DNA from: Bacteroidota bacterium
GTDB taxonomy: Bacteria > Bacteroidota > Bacteroidia > UBA8524
Assembly (NCBI GenBank): GCA_006226545.1
Contig: SBGR01000085.1
Location: forward strand, 50,294-114,293
Reading direction: 5' to 3'
DNA: 64,000 nucleotides
Shown here: piece after piece, positions 9,339-17,400 of the stretch
Layout of the letters: every line of letters begins with the position of its first letter
Position numbering within the stretch: position 1 is the stretch's first letter
Program-made: the position numbers and the translations under genes
The notes under the pieces: generated by a model
Seen by the model: the letters and a program-made list of their open reading frames with translations, nothing else
What the model was told of the DNA's origin: nothing
Databases searched by the model: none

Positions 9339-10136
9339 ATGAATATTCTCCGGCCAATTTTATACTTCTTAATCCGACTCTATTCTTGGCCTTTTCGCTT
9401 TCCAATGGTTCTCAAAGTCACTTTTCAAAAATTGAGAAGAGATACATTTTGGAACTACTACGACAATGTTTTCCTACTTGACTATCCGCATATTAAAAGG
9501 GCTTGCTCGTTAATTAAATCGGAGAAGAATCCTATTGTTTTTGATATCGGAGGTGGCCAAGGTACCACGTTGAAACTCTTTAGGGAGGAATTACCTCATG
9601 CCCAAGTTGAGTTGTTTGAACCCATCAGCAGTAACTTCAAAATCATTAAAGATCAATTTGGCGGGAATAAAGGGATTAAGTTGAATCAACTAGCCTTGGG
9701 ACATGAAGAAGGCGAAACGACCATTCATATTGCAGACAGGGTCACTTCTTCTTCATTGTTGGAGTTAAATCCCGAAGCTCATGAAAAAGGCTCCTATCTG
9801 GCAGACGCCTTAAAGCCCGTAAGGGAAGAGTCTATTCAGGTCAAGCGCGTTGAATCTTTCATTAAGCAATATGAAAAAATCCACCTTATGAAACTCGATG
9901 TTCAAGGATTTGAATTAAACGTACTTAAGGGCGCAGGTGAAGAATTGAAAAAGGTAAAATACATTATAATGGAAGTGTCCAATCACGATGGTTATAGTGG
10001 CGCTCCTTTGTACCATGAAATTGATGCCTGGATGCGTGAAAACAATTTTGAACTGGCTGATTTATTCCCGGGCATTAAAGAATCCGGCTTTTTGAAAGAA
10101 TGGGATTGTATATTCTTGAATAAGCTATGGAAGTAG
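9339..10136 (+). CDS. FkbM-family methyltransferase
   Basis: 265 residues. SAM-binding motif VFDIGGGQGTTLKLF (about 67-81), acidic ELFEP of motif II, the FkbM-typical IHLMKLDVQGFELNVLKGA (about 183-201) and EVSNHDGYSGAPLY. FkbM enzymes O-methylate sugars or lipids. It opens a four-gene plus-strand operon with overlapping ends (10 bp with the next gene). TATACTTG at 9317-9324 may be its -7 box. Base composition is clearly more AT-rich than in the housekeeping genes of the window. Confidence 0.82.
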   Translation: MNILRPILYFLIRLYSWPFRFPMVLKVTFQKLRRDTFWNYYDNVFLLDYPHIKRACSLIKSEKNPIVFDIGGGQGTTLKLFREELPHAQVELFEPISSNFKIIKDQFGGNKGIKLNQLALGHEEGETTIHIADRVTSSSLLELNPEAHEKGSYLADALKPVREESIQVKRVESFIKQYEKIHLMKLDVQGFELNVLKGAGEELKKVKYIIMEVSNHDGYSGAPLYHEIDAWMRENNFELADLFPGIKESGFLKEWDCIFLNKLWK

Positions 10137-11278
10137 AGATTATTGAGTATGCCAACCCGGGGCATTTTACCCTTGTAGATTCTGTAGCTCGTATCTTCAG
10201 CTCTGAATCAAAAAATCAAGTAAGTTTATCCGTAAGACCTCATCACACCGACAATGCTCATAAACTAATCGTACGGTTGCAACGAAGTAACCTAAACACG
10301 AATAGTTTCTCCTTTAACAAAGTCACAGATTCGGTTAAGGTTATCATCACCCCAGAGCATGAACTCGACTATCTCTTGAATTGCACTGACAAAGGGAGAA
10401 CTTGGATGTTTGTACACAATATTGATGACTGGTTTGACTTAGGGGTATTGAAAGGGTTTCGTCAAGCAACAGACGCTTTTTTGAAAGACAAGAATCCTAA
10501 ACTAGCCTATTTCTTACTTAAACGTGTATTTAGAGATAATCCTAAGAAGAGAAAGGCGGTTGAACGTATTATAGCAGATGCCCATTCTTACTTTGTGGTG
10601 ATTAATAACACCCTGCGAGATGAATTAGCCAAGCTGGTTCCGATTGAGAAAATAAAAGTAATTCCATTTTCAGTTTACGATGCTTCATTGAAGGATTTAA
10701 GCACAGAAAACCAGAAGATCAGAATAGCAATTCCAGGATTACTTTCGCAAAAACGACGCGACTATACCAGCGTGTTTAAATCGATGGAAACTTGGTCTGA
10801 AGAACTACTTTCTAAAATCGAGATTGACTTATTAGGTGGCATTAGTGATGCCGCTGGAGAACGTTCTGCCGAAGTAGTTAACTATGCTGAAAAGCTGATA
10901 AAGCAAGGTTATCCCATAATTCTAAGGAACAGCACCTATATAGAGCTTGATGAATTTGACCATGAATTAAGTAAGGCCGATATTATTCTAGGAAACCTAA
11001 ATATTGACCAAGGTGGCGGAAGTAAATATGGTAAAACTAAAGAGTCCGGTATTCCATTTACTATGATTCGTGCTGCTAAACCAGGTATTCTTCCGGTAGG
11101 ATATAGTACGATTCAGGAGGTTCAGACTTCAACAGTGTTTGTAGAAGATTATTATCTACTTTCCGAAGTACTTTGTAAGATGATTGACACCTCAGAAATA
11201 AAAAACCTGAAGTCCGTGGCGTTAGATAATTCACAATTTTTTAAAGATAAAAATATATACCAACAGATATGGGAATAA
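10127..11278 (+). CDS. Probable glycosyltransferase of GT-B type
   Basis: 383 residues, not confidently assigned. The C-terminal half looks like a GT4-like nucleotide-sugar domain: KIRIAIPGLLSQKRRDYTSV (about 198-217), then KIEIDLLGG, and SKADIILGNLNIDQGGGSKYGKTKESG, where a GT-B enzyme usually keeps its donor-binding E/K residues; the N-terminal half has the matching hydrophobic strands. Position between an FkbM methyltransferase and a SAM-type gene, with 10-bp overlaps on both sides, supports a role in polysaccharide assembly. Donor and linkage are unknown. Confidence 0.55.
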   Translation: MEVEIIEYANPGHFTLVDSVARIFSSESKNQVSLSVRPHHTDNAHKLIVRLQRSNLNTNSFSFNKVTDSVKVIITPEHELDYLLNCTDKGRTWMFVHNIDDWFDLGVLKGFRQATDAFLKDKNPKLAYFLLKRVFRDNPKKRKAVERIIADAHSYFVVINNTLRDELAKLVPIEKIKVIPFSVYDASLKDLSTENQKIRIAIPGLLSQKRRDYTSVFKSMETWSEELLSKIEIDLLGGISDAAGERSAEVVNYAEKLIKQGYPIILRNSTYIELDEFDHELSKADIILGNLNIDQGGGSKYGKTKESGIPFTMIRAAKPGILPVGYSTIQEVQTSTVFVEDYYLLSEVLCKMIDTSEIKNLKSVALDNSQFFKDKNIYQQIWE

Positions 11279-11958
11279 TTACTACTCTAGGGGAAAAATT
11301 GCACATCCCTTCACTTGAAAAACTTGGACGTGATTTTGATATTAAAAAACAGATACGCCTATACAATACCAGACAAAAAGAACTAGAAGAGTATTGGAAA
11401 GAAAACCCGAATCCATCAAATGTTGAAGCCCCTCATACATTAAAACAAAAAACAATCCTAGAGATAAAATCAAAATACAACACCCAAGTTCTAATTGAAA
11501 CTGGAACATACTTGGGTAAAATGATGGAATCTATGCAGCCTCATTTTAAGAATCTATATTCTATTGAGATTAGCCAATACTTGAATCACAGAGCAAAAAA
11601 ACTTTTTGGAAAACACACAAACCTAAATTTTGTCTTAGGAGATAGTGGTGCAATGATGAAATCAGTAATTGATCAATTAAATGAACCCATACTGTTTTGG
11701 TTAGATGGACACTACTCTGGAGGAATAACTGGAATGTCTGATGTAGAAACACCAATTGCCGCTGAGTTAAAAGCAATTTTTTCTCATCCCTTAGCCGAAA
11801 AACATGTCATTTTAATTGATGATGCAAGAATGTTTAATGGCACACGCGATTATCCTTCCATTGATGAATTGAAAGAATTTATAAAATCTCAGCGTCCAGA
11901 TTTTTCTTACTTCGAAATCTTGAACGATATTGTGATTCTAAAATCTGATAACCTATGA
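11269..11958 (+). CDS. Rossmann-fold methyltransferase-like protein of a glycan cluster
   Basis: 229 residues. LIETGTYLGKMM (about 76-87) reads as a SAM-binding motif I, LYSIEIS as motif II, FVLGDSGAMM and ILFWLDGHYSGG as later strand motifs, and VILIDDARMFNG as a conserved acidic motif. This family recurs in lipopolysaccharide clusters, but its acceptor is not known and catalysis is inferred. Low GC (about a third by inspection of two lines). It overlaps the upstream gene by 10 bp and the secreted LamG gene by ATGA. Confidence 0.6.
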   Translation: MGIITTLGEKLHIPSLEKLGRDFDIKKQIRLYNTRQKELEEYWKENPNPSNVEAPHTLKQKTILEIKSKYNTQVLIETGTYLGKMMESMQPHFKNLYSIEISQYLNHRAKKLFGKHTNLNFVLGDSGAMMKSVIDQLNEPILFWLDGHYSGGITGMSDVETPIAAELKAIFSHPLAEKHVILIDDARMFNGTRDYPSIDELKEFIKSQRPDFSYFEILNDIVILKSDNL

Positions 11959-12917
11959 AATTAAAGAATTTAATCACATTAAGTGCTTTTGGCATTCTAA
12001 CATCAATCGGCGCAAATGCCCAAGACTTAAGTGCTGGTTTAAAAGTTTACTTAAAATTTGATGGAAACATCGCTGATAGTAGTGGCTTAGGGAATAATCC
12101 TCTCTCACAATCTGGATCATATACAAATGATAAGTTTGGAAATTCAGGAAGTGCTTTAAGGTTAAACTCATCTAATAGTGAATCATTATTTATTGCTGAT
12201 AATTCTATCTTATCTGCCCAATATACGGTTTCATGTTGGGTTAAAATGGAATCACTTCCCTCTACCAATGACCAAATGGTGATTTCTTCATTAGGAGGAA
12301 ACACAAAGGAAAGTGGTTTAAGTATGACAAATAACTACTACGGTTATTCTGGCTGGGGGAATTATACTACCTCTCAAAATAGTTCCTATGCATATGCAAA
12401 TGGTACTCTTCCTAATACTGGAGAATGGCATCACTTAATTAGTGTCAGGGATAATAACAGCATTAAACTTTATGTTGATGGAACTCTTCAAAGTTCATTT
12501 TCCGCTTCAGAATCCACAATTTATTCCGGAGGCAACCTCGGTTTGTTTATTGGCAAACGTGCGGATAATAGCGCATTTGCAAATATTAGCATTGATGAAT
12601 ATCGCTACTATTCGAGAGCAATATCTAGCACAGAAGTTCAGATTCTGTATTCAATATCTAATGAAGTAAATACGCCGAATGTGCTAAGCATTCACTCCTT
12701 CCCGAATCCAAATACAGGCACATTTACTTTACAACATGAAAATGTTAAACCACTTTCAGAATTCAAGATTTTTAATATTGCAGGTATTGAATTGACTGAT
12801 GCCACTATTGAAGCGACAGAAGGTCAGGCCAAAATTTCAATTCACAGCAAAGGAATTTACTTCGTCGAAGTTAGAACCAGTAATTTAATTCTGCGTTCCA
12901 AGGTAATAATTCACTAA
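11955..12917 (+). CDS. Secreted LamG/concanavalin-like protein with T9SS type-A sorting domain
   Basis: 320 residues. Signal peptide at 1-22 (ends GANAQ), a laminin-G/concanavalin-fold domain at about 24-230 (LKVYLKFDGNIADSSGLGN, YTVSCWVKMES, GEWHHLISVRDNNSIKLYVDG, IDEYRYYSRAIS), then a C-terminal type-A sorting domain at about 245-320 (SFPNPNTGTFTL, GIYFVEV). Such domains direct export by the type IX system, after which they are cut off and the protein is often joined to anionic lipopolysaccharide. The LamG fold usually binds carbohydrate. The gene is coupled by ATGA to a glycan-modifying gene, so binding of that surface glycan is a fair inference. Confidence 0.82.
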   Translation: MKLKNLITLSAFGILTSIGANAQDLSAGLKVYLKFDGNIADSSGLGNNPLSQSGSYTNDKFGNSGSALRLNSSNSESLFIADNSILSAQYTVSCWVKMESLPSTNDQMVISSLGGNTKESGLSMTNNYYGYSGWGNYTTSQNSSYAYANGTLPNTGEWHHLISVRDNNSIKLYVDGTLQSSFSASESTIYSGGNLGLFIGKRADNSAFANISIDEYRYYSRAISSTEVQILYSISNEVNTPNVLSIHSFPNPNTGTFTLQHENVKPLSEFKIFNIAGIELTDATIEATEGQAKISIHSKGIYFVEVRTSNLILRSKVIIH

Positions 12918-12945
12918 CCTGACTTATAAGTTTTCAATTTAAATG

Positions 12946-12969
12946 GCCGCCTAGTGCGGCTATTTTTTT
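12946..12969 (+). terminator. Rho-independent terminator of the 9.3-12.9 kb operon
   Basis: GCCGC, loop CTAGT, GCGGC, then TATTTTTTT. It lies 28 bases after the LamG stop and runs into the last codons of the convergent flippase gene. Confidence 0.75.
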
Positions 12970-14444
12970 AACACTCGATTCCAAGATTGAATCAATAATA
13001 AATTAACGTCTTCACTTAGCTTAAACCCTAAAGTTAGTCCTGAAAAGAGAACTAAAAATCCAGTACTCTGTAATACTAAGTTGATCCATTTGCTATCCGT
13101 TAAGCCAAGCTGAGAACCCACTATAATGGCAATAAAAGCAAAAGCCAAAGTAAGTAGCGTTTTGAAATTAAATGGTTGAAAACCAAACTTTATCCAAAGG
13201 AATACATACCTCACCAAATTAAATAAGCTAAAGGAGGCCAAATTAGAGATGGCCGAACCTTGAATGCCATAAGCCTTAATAAGGAAATAGTTGGTTGGTA
13301 AAAAAGTCAGTACCAAAACTACATACGACAAGAAATTAAACTTCCAGTATTTACTGTTATGCAGAATCTCAGCGTTTTGTCCAAATCCTAAGTCAATAAT
13401 ACGGGCAATACCCAGCAGAAGAACAACTTCCTTAACACCGCTGTAATTCTCGCCTAGCACGGATAAAATAAAGTCTATGTTTACCCAAATTCCTCCAAAT
13501 AATAGTAGTGCTGCGAGAAGTTGATTTATAGCGGTTTTTTTATAGATATCGTGTATTAAATTCAAATCCTTGTCCTTCCATGCTTGAGATATAACTGGAG
13601 CCGCAATTGCACTTAAACTTCTATAGGGGACTTGAATAATAGTACTAATAAAATGACCTGTTTGATAGACCGCAACACTTCCAAGCCCAGCCAATGATCC
13701 AATGAAAAAGGTGTCGGCGTTTTCAGCTAATGCAGAAATAATTAACCCCCCGTAGATATAGGATCCAAAGAGGAGCATTTTGCCTTTTAATCGCCTTGTT
13801 ACCTTGCTAATAGAAAATTGGAGGCGGAATAACCCTTTACTTCTCAAGTATAGAATAAGGGCAATTACCAAGACTAAATATATCAGAGAATAAGCAGCAA
13901 TTAACCCTGAAAAACTTAATACTTTCAAGAATACTAGAATCACCAATACACTCGTAAGTAACCTGAGGATGACTTCCCTCAAAAAAGAGGGCACTTCGGC
14001 TTTATAGTTTGTATAGCTATAGGTTTCTAATGCCGTGTATAAGATTAAAAATGCGGAATATGGAATAATCCAATGATAGTAGCTTGCAAAAAGTGGCGAT
14101 TTTTCCAGCGTCTTTTGTAAGACAAAGGATTCGGCAAAATTTAGAAAGAGTGTACTTAGCAATATGCCAATTACAGGGAGAATAAGTGATACAGATAAAA
14201 AATCATTTTCATCCTTCCTTAAATATGTAGTGTAATAAGGAAAGAACTTATTCATAATAGAGGTATTGCCAAAAGAAGCAAAACCCAGAACAATCTTACC
14301 AACCGCAACAAACAAAAAAATCAGTCCTGCTTGCTCTTGGCTTAAATATTTAGCGAAAAGCACCAGAATATTAAAGGCGCCTAAAGCAAAGCCAAAGTAT
14401 ATTAATAGAGACGTGCTAATACCTTGTTTCCGGATTACTCCCAT
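12960..14444 (-). CDS. Polysaccharide flippase, Wzx/MATE-like (oligosaccharide flippase family)
   Basis: 494 residues with about 14 hydrophobic segments spread over the full length and an N-terminal STSLLIYFGFALGAFNILVLF typical of the Wzx/PST group. It would move the lipid-linked oligosaccharide across the inner membrane, completing the job of the nearby transferases. TAATCTTG lies 7 bases ahead of the ATG as a possible -7 box. The stop overlaps the T-tract of the convergent terminator. AT-rich like its neighbours. Confidence 0.8.
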   Translation of the reverse strand: MGVIRKQGISTSLLIYFGFALGAFNILVLFAKYLSQEQAGLIFLFVAVGKIVLGFASFGNTSIMNKFFPYYTTYLRKDENDFLSVSLILPVIGILLSTLFLNFAESFVLQKTLEKSPLFASYYHWIIPYSAFLILYTALETYSYTNYKAEVPSFLREVILRLLTSVLVILVFLKVLSFSGLIAAYSLIYLVLVIALILYLRSKGLFRLQFSISKVTRRLKGKMLLFGSYIYGGLIISALAENADTFFIGSLAGLGSVAVYQTGHFISTIIQVPYRSLSAIAAPVISQAWKDKDLNLIHDIYKKTAINQLLAALLLFGGIWVNIDFILSVLGENYSGVKEVVLLLGIARIIDLGFGQNAEILHNSKYWKFNFLSYVVLVLTFLPTNYFLIKAYGIQGSAISNLASFSLFNLVRYVFLWIKFGFQPFNFKTLLTLAFAFIAIIVGSQLGLTDSKWINLVLQSTGFLVLFSGLTLGFKLSEDVNLLLIQSWNRVLKK

Positions 14445-14478
14445 TTAACAGCAAGATTAGCACTTTTTAACGGGTGTC

Positions 14479-17400
14479 TTAGCGTTTCGGCCTAAGTACG
14501 GTAACATTTCCCCTGTCATTGATTATATCACCTTTTACATCAATATACTGAATCAAATACCCGAAGACCCCTTCCATTACTGGTTCTCCTTGGTAGGTTC
14601 CATCCCAGAGAAGATTAATATCGGTCGATTCGAAAATTATTTCTCCCCATCGGTTAAAAATAATCATCCTAAAGTTTTGTACAGGGCAATAGGTTGGTCC
14701 AAAGAACCCATTTAAGGTATCATCATTATTGGGAGAAAAGGCACTAGGGATATACGAAATGCAATCGCAGTCAACAAACTGGATTTCAAATGTATCGCTA
14801 GCTGATCCACACATGTTTGAAATGTTTAGCCAATATCTGCCATTGGTAGTTATGTTATTAAAAGTATCATTACTCGCATCATTCCATAGATACACAGAAC
14901 CAGGCCAAGAATCACCTGTTAGATATACCGTATCTCCATTGCAAAGCACGGTATCATTTGGGAACCAAAATTCCGGAACTGCATACGTTGCGACTTGCAC
15001 GGTATCTGTTAATTCACACCCTCGTCTTTCAACAGTAACAATGTACTGACCTGGAGTATTGATCCAGGTTGAAATACCGGTATCTCCAGTTGACCAGGTA
15101 ATATTAGCTCCAAAATAGGTAGTCTGAAGTAAGATTGAATCATCAGGGCAAACTATACTATCAGCATTGATCATTGGTGGAGTATTAAATCGCTCAACTG
15201 CCAAGGAATCACTTAAAGAGCATGCTCCGTTGTCTATCGTCACCTTCAGATAGCCTTGTGAGCTATATACCGTAAATGAATCTGTGCTACCCGTGCTCCA
15301 CAGCATAGTACTAAACTCTTGGTTTATATAGTATACCCCAGAATCATCCTTGCATAATAGATCCGGTCCATATAAGCTAAGATTAGGTCTCAACAAATTC
15401 AAAGTATGTGTATCGTTATACGAGCAATTGTTTCGAGACAAACGCACCCGATATGAGCCTGAATCGCTCAATACCCTTGGAAGAGACGAATTTCCATCAC
15501 TCCACAATGCAGTTATTCCAGATCCAGGATAATCAATGATTACGCTATTTGGGTAACATAATGTGGTATCAAGCCCATATGCCAATGTATCCAAAGCCTC
15601 AATTTGAACAGAGAAGGAGTCTGAGTTAGCACAACCTGACCAATAATCAGTAATTCCGTAGTAGAATTTACGAGAAGAATCCACCCATACCTTGATATCA
15701 TTTGTTGTGCTATCTAAGAAATAATTACCTGGAGACCACCAATATCGATAACTGCTCACACTGCTGATAAATATTTCCACGCTATCTGATTTGCAGATAA
15801 AAGTATCCATAAGATTATCAAGAAGTGGTTTCTCAAGGATGTAAACTTTTGACTTAAACGTATCAACCCCGCAGAAATCCTGAATTGCCAATCGGACTTC
15901 ATACGTTCCTGACATAGGAAAATATACCTTGGGCGGATTATGCCCACTATAGCTACTTGGACTCGCGTTGGATCCAAATTCCCATTGATAGTTTACGCCA
16001 GCCTTGCTTACCGATTCATTGACAAATTCTATTGAATCACCGGGACAGATAACAGGCAATGGCGCATTCCATTTGGCATAGCTACGGCAGCAATTTCCAT
16101 CAACAAATACAAAGACTGAATCCGAAGCGCGATTACCTAAACTATCAATTACGGTTAACTTTATCCAAGTTGAACTTTGCAGCGAAGCCTTTGGATTCCT
16201 AAGCGTGGTGTCGTTAATATTTAAAGAAGGCGACCAGTGGTAGCTAATCGAACCCAATGCACAAACAGCAGACTGAACTCCTAATCCAAATGTATCTGAA
16301 CTACAAACTGTATCTTCAGCTTGAAGAGCTACTCGCAACTGATTGTGAATTTCAACTTCTTTTTGAATTGTATCAAAGCAAGCTGGTGCCCCATTATCCC
16401 CAACAATTAATCTGACATTATAATTACCCGGCATTGGGTATATATAATTTGCCGTTCCATAGCTTCCTACCAATGTGTCTCCATTACCAAAATCCCACTT
16501 ATAGTATACTATGTTTCTTCCTTGACTGTATGAAGTGCTGTTAAAATTGCTCGTTTCTCCAGCACAGCGCAATACAGTATTAAAGCCTGCTTGGATGTTA
16601 CAACTTAAAGCAGAAGGTGAAATAACTGGACAGAAATTAGATGTATCAATAATACTTGTCCAACTCTGCGTGGTGCTCGAAACGTTAATATTCAAGACGT
16701 CGTGATTCTTGAATGCCGAAACATTATTATTTGTCATGTTTAAGTTTGATACTGTAAACACAACATCTGACTCATAACACCCCCCCGCAAAACCACAAGG
16801 ATTTGTTTTAATCATCATTAAGTCTTTTCCACTTGAGTTAAACCCGTCTGTATGAAGTCCAAATACTAAGCCTCCATCAGGAGCCTCTGTTATACATTGA
16901 CTCCAACCATCTTGCATTTCACTCCCCGAACTCCCAAATTTCCTAGACCAAAGAATTGCACCGTTTGCACTGAACTTCACGTTAATGGCTTCATTTGAGT
17001 TTCCAAACCCATTTGTATAACCTGTAACCACAAACCCTGAATCGGAAGTTGCAATTCCTCCTGTAGCCCTAATATTCCCACCATTACTTAAGCTTTTTGC
17101 CCAAACAACATTTCCACTTGTATCTATTACAAGAACCTGCATATAATAGCTCGCACCATTGTTTGAACTGTTTAATCCAATGAGTGCTATATTTCCATTC
17201 TTTAATGTTGTGGCAGCCGTAGGCGCGTCAAAAATTGAGGTGTAAATTCTCTTTTCGGCCAAAACCGCTCCTGCAGGAGACAACTTAGCTATATAACCGA
17301 CATAAGGGGTTATTAAATGATCGCCGTGCCCTATAAGCCAAGTATTTCCGCTTGGTAGCTCTTGAAATGAAATAAAGTGATTTGTTGATAAGCCAGCAAA

